Below, piece after piece: positions 1 to 5,575 of a DNA stretch of 10,188 bases. Position 1 is the first letter of the stretch. Each line of letters opens with the position of its first letter. The notes below the pieces were generated by a model. It searched no databases and had not been told where the DNA came from. It was given only the letters and a program-made list of their open reading frames with translations. A program made the translations under genes and the position numbers. The stretch is taken from contig DATBFX010000391.1 in NCBI GenBank assembly GCA_036558305.1, positions 1-10,188 of the forward strand, given 5' to 3'. Origin of the DNA: DATBFX01 sp036558305 (GTDB lineage Bacteria; Chloroflexota; Chloroflexia; Thermomicrobiales; UBA6265).

Positions 1-797
1 GGCAGCTTGACCTTCGGTCGCGGCACCTCTTCGTACGGAATGAGGCTCAGGAAGTGGCTGATGCAGTTGAGCCGCGCCCGGCGCTTCTCGTTGGAGTCCA
101 CGACGTACCAGGGTGTTTCCGGCGTGTCGGTGATGGCGAACATCTCATCGCGCGCGCGGGAGAAGTCGTACCACCGGCTGTGCGACTCCAGGTCCATCGG
201 ACTGAGCTTCCAGATCTTGCGGCCGTCGGTGATGCGATCCTCGAAGCGCCGGGTTTGCTCCTCCTGGCTGACTTCGAGCCAGTACTTAATCAGGATGACG
301 CCGGAGTCGATCATCGCCCGCTCGACGGGCACGACCCAGCGAAGGAACTCCTTGATCTGCTCATCGGTCGCAAAGCCCAAGACCCGTTCAACACCCGCGC
401 GGTTGTACCAACTGCGGTCGAAGATGATCACTTCGCCCGCCGCCGGGAGATGCGTGATGTAGCGCTGGACGTACATCTGCGATTTCTCGCGCTCCGTCGG
501 GGCCGGCAGCGCGACCACGCGGAAGACACGCGGACTGACCCGCTCGGTGATGCGCTTGATCGTTCCGCCCTTCCCAGCGGCATCGCGCCCTTCGAACACG
601 ACGCAGATCTTGGCGCCGGTGGCCTTGACCCACTCCTGGAGCTTCACCAACTCGACATGGAGCGGCTCCAGCTCACGCTCGAACTCTTTTGCAGTCATCC
701 GGGCCTGGGTTTGGTCGGCATCGCGCCCGTTGGACGAGACCGCCTTTTCTTTGGCTTTCTTCCCCTTCTTGCCCTTCTTCTCCGCCGCGGCTGCCAT
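1..797 (-). CDS. ppk2: Polyphosphate kinase 2 (PPK2) family protein, 3' end cut by window edge
   Basis: PPK2 enzymes transfer phosphate between inorganic polyphosphate and nucleotides in the cytoplasm, most often making NTP from NDP. The 265 visible residues carry the family's P-loop kinase motifs: Walker A GRDAAGKGG at 70-78, the Walker B region DRSWYNRAGVE at 127-137, and the lid segment KIWKLSPMD at 194-202. The last visible residues (EEVPRPKVKLP) resemble the C-terminal part of one-domain, class I-like PPK2s, so probably only a few tens of residues lie outside the window. The ATG at 795-797 is chosen because GGAGGAGG lies 6 nt upstream. The N-terminus is unusually lysine-rich, with eight Lys between residues 7 and 18. 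The gene starts 37 bp after the P-type ATPase stop on the same strand, so the two are probably co-transcribed. The family call is firm; the class (NDP or NMP acceptor) is not settled by what is visible. Confidence 0.95.
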   Translation of the reverse strand, partial: MAAAAEKKGKKGKKAKEKAVSSNGRDADQTQARMTAKEFERELEPLHVELVKLQEWVKATGAKICVVFEGRDAAGKGGTIKRITERVSPRVFRVVALPAPTEREKSQMYVQRYITHLPAAGEVIIFDRSWYNRAGVERVLGFATDEQIKEFLRWVVPVERAMIDSGVILIKYWLEVSQEEQTRRFEDRITDGRKIWKLSPMDLESHSRWYDFSRARDEMFAITDTPETPWYVVDSNEKRRARLNCISHFLSLIPYEEVPRPKVKL

Positions 798-834
798 GAC
801 GTGCCTCCTCCGTGAATCGATTCCGTTTGCTCGT

Positions 835-3606
835 TCAGGCGGCCTGCGGGCTGGGCTGTGGCGCGGCCTGCACGCTTGCCTGCGGCACCGGCTGAGCACC
901 GCGGCGCGCGAGGAAGAACTTGATCACCTCTTCGATCACCAGCAGGCCCAACGCGAGCGCGATGCAGACCAGCCACTCGCGGAAGGTGAGCGAGGTTGTG
1001 CTGAAGATGCGCCGGAGGAAGTCGATTTCGGTGACGAGGAGCGCGAGCAGGAGCGCAATTCCGATCAGTCGCAGTTGGCGCCCGTGCACCAGCGCCTCGC
1101 GATTGAAGATGCTGCCGAACTCGTCGCGCACGCAGAGCGCCAACACGACGTGCGACAAGGCGAGGGTCGTCAGCAGCATGGTCGCGGGCACGGGCGCGAG
1201 CTTGTCGTCGTCGACGACCGCGTAGACGCCGAGGGCGGCGACGGTCATGACCAGACCCTGAATGGTGATGCGCACCCACTGCGCCCGCGTGAAAACGGGC
1301 GCCTCAAGGGGGCGGGGCTTTCGCTGCATCAAGCCGGGTGTCGGGACGTCGAAACCGAGCGCGATGGACAGCGGGATATCGATCGCGAAGTTCAACCACA
1401 GGATCTGCAAGGGATTGAGCGGTGTGCCGTTGGCGATGTTGAAGATGGTGGCGCCGAGGAAGACGGCGATGAAGGCGACCAGCGACGCCATCTGGAATCG
1501 CAGGTACTTCAGGAGGTTGTCGTAGAGCGACCGGCCGAACTCGACCGCCTTTACGATCGTCGCGAAGTTGTCGTCGGTCAGGATCATCACCGCCGCGCCC
1601 TTGGAGACTTCGGTCCCGGTGATGCCCATGGCGACGCCGATGTCGGCCTTCTTCAGCGCCGGCGCGTCGTTGACCCCGTCGCCGGTCATCGCCACGACCT
1701 GGCTCGCCTTCTGCAGCGTCGCCACCAACCGAACCTTGTCCTCGGGAGCGACGCGGGCGATGACGCCGATGTCGGTGATCTGCTTCGCCAGCTCATCGTC
1801 GCTCATCGCCGCGAATTGGGCGCCGGTGATCGCTTTGCCTTCGATCCCGAGCTCCGCGCCGATCGCGGCGGCGGTCGTGGCGTGGTCGCCGGTGATCATC
1901 CGGACGCGGATACCGGCGCTCTTGCACTCGGCGATCGCCGCCTTGGCCTCGGTGCGCGGCGGATCGACGATGCCGACCATCGCCAGCAGTGTCAGGTCCT
2001 GGACGAGATCGATCAGGTTGCCGTTCGGATCGAAGGTCGCGGGGTCGAAGTCGCGCTGGGCCACCACCATGACCCGTTGCCCCGCCGCGGCCAAACGGTC
2101 GTTCTCATCCAGGGCGACCTGCCGGTTCTGGTCGTTGACGGCGAGCTGCTCGCCGTTGGTCGCCCGGAATGAACCGCCGCGGGCGATCAGCACGTCCGGC
2201 GCGCCCTTGACGTAGCAGCGGACGACGGGTTTGCCGCCGCCGTCCGTCATGTTGTGGAACGTCCCCATGAACTTGTAGGCGGCGTCGAACGGGACCTCGG
2301 CGATGCGCGGGTAGGTGCGCCGGGTCTCGTCGAGATCGAGTCCGCCCTTGGCCGCCAGCACGATCAACGCCCCCTCGGTGGGGTCGCCGATCAACTGCTC
2401 GCCGTCCAGCGTCGCATCGGCGCAGAGGGCCATCGGCAACAGGTACGGATCGAGGTCGTGCTCGACCCCGCCCGGCCGCATGATCTGTCCCTGGGTGCTG
2501 TAGCCCTCGCCGGTGATCTTGAAGCGGTTGTCGTGACCGGGCACGACCAATTCGCGCGCGGTCATCTTGTTGAGCGTCAACGTCCCGGTCTTGTCCGAAC
2601 AGATCGCCGAGGTGGACCCCAGCGTCTCGACCGCGGGCAAGCGCTTCACGATCGCGTTGCGGTTGGCGAGCTCGCGCGTGCCGAGCGAGAGGAGCGTGGT
2701 GACCACGGCCGGCAGACCGGTCGGGATGGCCGCGACCGCCAGGGCGATGCCGGTGATGAAGAGCTCGTGCGTCGATTGGCCGCGCGCCCACCCGACCACC
2801 ACGATCACCACCAACGCCAGGGCGGCGATGCCGGCGATGATCTTCGTCAGCGAGTCGAGTTTCTTCTGCAGCGGGGTCTTTTCCGCCTCGGTCGCGTTGA
2901 GCATCGCGCCGATGTGACCGATCTCGGTGTTCATGCCGGTGCCGGTGACGATCATCTCACCGCGACCGCGCGTCACCGAGGTGTTCATGTACGCCATGCA
3001 GGCGCGGTCGCCCAACGGGACGTCCGGCTTGTCGATGGTTTCGATGTCTTTGGACACCGGGACGCTCTCGCCCGTCAGCGCGCCTTCCTCGATCTCGACG
3101 GTTGCCGCCACGAACAACCGGCCGTCGGCGGGGACGAGGTTGCCCGCTTCCATCAGCACGACGTCGCCGGGCACGATCCCGGCGGCATCGATCTCCACCG
3201 GCTGGCCGTCCCGGCGCACGCGGGCGATGGTTTTCATCATCCCCTGGAGGGCTTCCAGGCTCGCCTCGGCCTTCGCCTCCTGGTGCAACCCCATCACGGC
3301 GTTGAAGACCGTCAGGCCGATCAGCACCACGGTCGTGCCGAGTTCGTGGGTGACCAACTGGTTGATGATGCCGGCGCCCAGGAGGACCAACTGCATCAGG
3401 TCCTGGTACTGGCGCAGGAACGCCTGCCAGCCCGATTCCTTCTTGGCGGCCGCCATCTGGTTGGGACCGTAGGTGCTCAGGCGCGACTGCGCTTCGGCGG
3501 CGCTCAATCCCTTTGCCGGATCGACGCCCAGCTTTTCGGCAACCTGGGCCGGAGCCATCCGGTACCAGGCCACATCCTTCGAGGCGTCTTTCGCTGCGTC
3601 TGACAT
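835..3606 (-). CDS. P2-type cation-transporting P-type ATPase (HAD-IC family), ion uncertain
   Basis: This is a 923-residue integral-membrane ion pump that hydrolyses ATP through an aspartyl-phosphate intermediate. Motifs in order are: actuator TGES at 178-181; phosphorylation site SDKTGTLT with Asp338; nucleotide-domain KGAP at 467-470; DPPR at 548-551; TGD at 572-574; hinge TGDGVNDAP at 641-649. Ten membrane segments can be placed at about 69-85, 89-106, 256-273, 281-308, 704-725, 735-752, 776-798, 808-826, 844-862 and 876-899. This is the P2 layout of SERCA and related bacterial pumps, and the length is normal. The ion site is atypical: M4 reads IPTGLP instead of IPEGLP, and most other SERCA Ca2+ ligands are replaced, so Ca2+ specificity should not be assumed. 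The C-terminal tail (about 904-923) is rich in Pro, Gln and Ala. The ATG start has GAGGGAGG 4 nt upstream. PPK2 follows 37 bp downstream; DUF2252 ends 114 bp upstream. Confidence 0.95.
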   Translation of the reverse strand: MSDAAKDASKDVAWYRMAPAQVAEKLGVDPAKGLSAAEAQSRLSTYGPNQMAAAKKESGWQAFLRQYQDLMQLVLLGAGIINQLVTHELGTTVVLIGLTVFNAVMGLHQEAKAEASLEALQGMMKTIARVRRDGQPVEIDAAGIVPGDVVLMEAGNLVPADGRLFVAATVEIEEGALTGESVPVSKDIETIDKPDVPLGDRACMAYMNTSVTRGRGEMIVTGTGMNTEIGHIGAMLNATEAEKTPLQKKLDSLTKIIAGIAALALVVIVVVGWARGQSTHELFITGIALAVAAIPTGLPAVVTTLLSLGTRELANRNAIVKRLPAVETLGSTSAICSDKTGTLTLNKMTARELVVPGHDNRFKITGEGYSTQGQIMRPGGVEHDLDPYLLPMALCADATLDGEQLIGDPTEGALIVLAAKGGLDLDETRRTYPRIAEVPFDAAYKFMGTFHNMTDGGGKPVVRCYVKGAPDVLIARGGSFRATNGEQLAVNDQNRQVALDENDRLAAAGQRVMVVAQRDFDPATFDPNGNLIDLVQDLTLLAMVGIVDPPRTEAKAAIAECKSAGIRVRMITGDHATTAAAIGAELGIEGKAITGAQFAAMSDDELAKQITDIGVIARVAPEDKVRLVATLQKASQVVAMTGDGVNDAPALKKADIGVAMGITGTEVSKGAAVMILTDDNFATIVKAVEFGRSLYDNLLKYLRFQMASLVAFIAVFLGATIFNIANGTPLNPLQILWLNFAIDIPLSIALGFDVPTPGLMQRKPRPLEAPVFTRAQWVRITIQGLVMTVAALGVYAVVDDDKLAPVPATMLLTTLALSHVVLALCVRDEFGSIFNREALVHGRQLRLIGIALLLALLVTEIDFLRRIFSTTSLTFREWLVCIALALGLLVIEEVIKFFLARRGAQPVPQASVQAAPQPSPQAA

Positions 3607-3720
3607 GGTGCCTCCCTCGATCCCGACCTCATGCGCCGGTCACATCGGTGATCGCCCGGATACGGCGTTCTGCGTGGCGGTCACTTGGTGGCGGACCTCC
3701 CTGGTTCTCTGCTAGGCACG
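3607..3720. other. Intergenic region between DUF2252 and ATPase genes
   Basis: This 114-bp spacer lies between two co-directional minus-strand genes. It holds the ATPase ribosome binding site (GAGGGAGG on the minus strand, 3611-3618). GGTCAC occurs twice, at 3638-3643 and 3679-3684, each followed 2-3 nt later by GGTG. The first copy forms part of a short inverted repeat, TCAC-ATCG-GTGA (3640-3651). No convincing -35/-10 pair and no hairpin followed by a T-run was seen, so read-through from DUF2252 into the ATPase gene is possible but unproven. Confidence 0.5.
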
Positions 3721-5121
3721 CTATCGGCCGATTTCCGCGCTGATCCGGCCGCTCTTGACGGCGGCGACGAGCGCCGCGTGGTCGCGTTCGGCCTGGTCCG
3801 CGTAGGCGGTGGCAAAGGAGACGACCGCGTCGTCGAACGCGCTACCGTTGCCGAGGTAGCCGGCGATGCGGGCCGCGTCGCCGGAGCGGGCGTGGGCGCG
3901 CGCCAGCGCCCAGCCGCACAGGGCGCCGTACAGGACCATGCGGTCGGGCGGCAAGAGCGTGACGTCGACCGACGTCTTCATGTCGCGCAACTGGCGGACG
4001 TAGAAGTCGACGCCCTCGATGCGGCCCCACCCGAGAAAGATGTCGCTGGCCGCCTGGGTGTACTGCTGCCCGCGGACGACGCGTTGCCCGTGATTGGGGT
4101 ATTTGCTCTTCCCGGCGTGGGGTTCGAGAACCGAGGTGAACGCCTCCTTGATCTGCAAGAAGAGCGGGTCGCCGTCGTGGTTGCCCCGGAAGAGGGCGAT
4201 GTAGCAACGGGTGCCGACGCTCCCGACGCCGACGACCTTGCGCGCCACGTCGACGAAGGTGTAGCGGTTCAGCAACTCTCTCAAGTCGTCGCGGATCGAG
4301 GACCGGTACGTCCTGGCGAGCGTCCGCAGGCGCTCTTCCAGTTGCACGTCGCTCATGTGGACGACGAGCGGGGGGTCGTCGGCCACGCGAATCTGGCCGT
4401 TCTGGACGATGGTCATTTTGGTGAACGCCTGGAGGTGGTCGCGCACGATGGCCTTCGACAGACCGCGCTGAAGATCCTTGGCGACGTCCGGCGGCAAGGT
4501 CGCGGTAATGTCCGGTCCGGTGATCCGGTTGTACCAAACGGCCAGGTGACCCATCGGCGCGAACTCCGCCATCCGCTCGCGATAGGAGCGGACGGTGGCG
4601 GCGGCGGCGGCGGCACAATCGGCCGCGCGAAACCCGTTCGCCCGGCTGGCGACGACGACGCTGGCGGCCAGGCGCTTGACGTCCCACTCCCAGGGCGCGG
4701 GCAGGGTTTCGTCGAAGTCGTTGATGTCGAACACCTGGTTGCGCTCCGGCGTCGCGAAGGAGCCGAAGTTCGAGAGGTGGGCATCGCCGCAGGCCTGAAC
4801 GGTCAAGCCGGAGGTGGGCGTGGACGCGAGGTCGCTCGCCATCACCACGGCGGAACCGCGGTAAAAGGCGAACGGCGAGGCAACCATCCGTCCGTACCGG
4901 ATCGGGATGAGATCGGGTTCGCGACTGCGATCCTGCGCCTGCAGCAGATCGAGCGGGTCCGGCCGGTCGGCGGGTGGCGACCAACCGGCGTGAGACCGTC
5001 GCGGTGCCCGCTCCCGCAGGGCCTTTCCCTCGGCCGTGCGCTCGGCGACGGACGGCACCGGCGGTCTGTCGACCGCCGCTCTCACCCTTCGGCTTGTCTC
5101 GGCGGTTACCTGTGCAACCAT
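3721..5121 (-). CDS. DUF2252 family protein (kinase-like motifs, function unknown)
   Basis: The 466-residue soluble protein matches the DUF2252 family (COG4320) along its length. Recognisable blocks are RYGRM..SPFAFYRG at about 75-89, CGDAHLSNFG at 111-120, FDINDFDE at 131-138, RKVVGVGSVGTRCY at 294-307, FLQIKEA at 321-327, and CGWALARAHARSGD at 402-415. The biochemical function of the family is not established to my knowledge. GDxHxxN followed by DxD resembles the catalytic and metal-binding loops of aminoglycoside-phosphotransferase-like kinases, and GVGSVGT plus Lys325 resembles a glycine loop with its lysine; this is inference. The ATG at 5119-5121 is preferred (AGGGG 8 nt upstream). An in-frame GTG at 5143-5145 would add eight residues but has a poorer ribosome binding site. 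A run of six GCC codons (residues 170-175) makes a poly-Ala stretch. No signal peptide or membrane segment is evident. The P-type ATPase and PPK2 genes follow on the same strand. Confidence 0.92.
   Translation of the reverse strand: MVAQVTAETSRRVRAAVDRPPVPSVAERTAEGKALRERAPRRSHAGWSPPADRPDPLDLLQAQDRSREPDLIPIRYGRMVASPFAFYRGSAVVMASDLASTPTSGLTVQACGDAHLSNFGSFATPERNQVFDINDFDETLPAPWEWDVKRLAASVVVASRANGFRAADCAAAAAATVRSYRERMAEFAPMGHLAVWYNRITGPDITATLPPDVAKDLQRGLSKAIVRDHLQAFTKMTIVQNGQIRVADDPPLVVHMSDVQLEERLRTLARTYRSSIRDDLRELLNRYTFVDVARKVVGVGSVGTRCYIALFRGNHDGDPLFLQIKEAFTSVLEPHAGKSKYPNHGQRVVRGQQYTQAASDIFLGWGRIEGVDFYVRQLRDMKTSVDVTLLPPDRMVLYGALCGWALARAHARSGDAARIAGYLGNGSAFDDAVVSFATAYADQAERDHAALVAAVKSGRISAEIGR
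4597..4614. repeat. Trinucleotide repeat (GGC)6 inside the DUF2252 gene
   Basis: Six perfect tandem GGC units on the plus strand read as six GCC (Ala) codons, residues 170-175 of the DUF2252 protein. The run lies in a helical-looking stretch between the FDINDFDE block and the RSYRERM segment. Copy-number change would add or remove alanines without shifting the frame. Confidence 0.85.
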
Positions 5122-5212
5122 GTTCGTTGCCCCTGCCCTCTTCACCGAACCATTCCGCCTGCGGTCCTCGTCATGGCGCAGAAGCGGCCACGAGACGGGG
5201 AAAGGCGTTCGA

Positions 5213-5241
5213 GGCTCGCGACCTCCCTACCTCCTTGAGCC
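5213..5241 (-). promoter_or_regulatory. Possible leader hairpin exposing tandem Shine-Dalgarno-like sequences
   Basis: On the minus strand GGCTC (from 5241) and GAGCC (to 5213) can pair as a 5-bp stem around a 19-nt loop. The loop contains AAGGAGGT (5229-5236) followed at once by AGGGAGGT (5221-5228). AAGGAGGT is fully complementary to the usual anti-Shine-Dalgarno sequence, yet no ATG, GTG or TTG follows at a usable distance. It lies about 100 nt upstream of the DUF2252 start and would be in that gene's leader if transcription starts further upstream. The role is unknown, and chance is possible in purine-rich DNA. Confidence 0.25.
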
Positions 5242-5464
5242 CAAGCCGGCAAGGTGGGTTCCGATGCGCACAGGATGGACACGGTCAGGTAGTAGCGTCA
5301 GCGGTCTTAGGGCGTATTCGCGGGTGGGGCAACAGGGGCGCGGTTCGCCGCGGCCGGCAGTTCCCCATGCACAACCGGGGTGCTCCCAGCGAGCCACGCC
5401 CGTCACCGATGATATTTCCGGAGAATTGATCGCGATGGCGAATTGTGCCGATTGGATGAAGATG

Positions 5465-5486
5465 CGCCGTCGAGCGCCAGACGGCG
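5465..5486. repeat. Perfect 7-bp inverted repeat with 8-nt spacer (possible operator)
   Basis: The arms CGCCGTC (5465-5471) and GACGGCG (5480-5486) are exact inverted copies separated by GAGCGCCA. It ends 17 bp before the extended -10-like box at 5503-5511, so it would overlap the -35 zone of a promoter for the solute-binding protein gene, a usual place for an operator. It is nested inside a second, wider inverted pair, CGAATTG (5439-5445) and CAATTCG (5490-5496). No T-run follows, so a terminator is unlikely. Confidence 0.35.
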
Positions 5487-5502
5487 GCTCAATTCGGTCC
5501 GA

Positions 5503-5511
5503 TGCTAAACT
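5503..5511 (+). promoter_or_regulatory. Possible extended -10 element for the solute-binding protein gene
   Basis: TGC followed by TAAACT matches an extended -10 (TGn) plus four of six positions of TATAAT. It would place the transcription start near 5518 and give a leader of about 58 nt before the GTG start at 5576. No good -35 hexamer is present 16-18 bp upstream; that zone is occupied by the inverted repeat at 5465-5486. This is a weak call in GC-rich DNA. Confidence 0.25.
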
Positions 5512-5575
5512 GCCGCCCACATCCCCGACCGGCGAGCGGCGACCAATCTGAGCGCAGGACAGCAGGAGGTTCGGC

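Larger units (their letters stand above)
5122..5575. other. Divergent intergenic region between DUF2252 and solute-binding protein genes
   Basis: This is the only stretch over 300 bp without a supported gene. It must hold the 5' leaders, and presumably promoters, of the DUF2252 gene (leftward) and the solute-binding protein gene (rightward). A 118-codon minus-strand frame crosses most of it but overlaps the solute-binding protein start and resembles no family I know. Structures seen are a CGCGG/CCGCG arm pair around TTCG at 5339-5352, an inverted repeat at 5465-5486, an extended -10-like box at 5503-5511, and purine-rich Shine-Dalgarno-like sequence on the minus strand at 5221-5236. There is no sign of tRNA, riboswitch or mobile-element ends. 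Confidence 0.6.

Noticed and set aside
547..3603. Long plus-strand open frames (541 and 449 codons) opposite the P-type ATPase gene
   Set aside because: They mirror the ATPase codons, are full of Arg/Asp/Gly/His low-complexity sequence, match no family I recognise, and are expected from high GC at third positions.
5306..5332. Minus-strand TTGCCC and TAAGAC with 17-bp spacing as a DUF2252 promoter
   Set aside because: The -10 matches only three of six positions and the -35 four of six; this is not above background in a sequence of this composition.
5452..5461. MalT-box-like TTGGATGAAG upstream of the solute-binding protein gene
   Set aside because: It matches only about seven of ten positions of the E. 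coli MalT box, and a better match (near 4904-4913) lies inside the DUF2252 coding region, so chance is likely. LAL regulators also vary in site preference.
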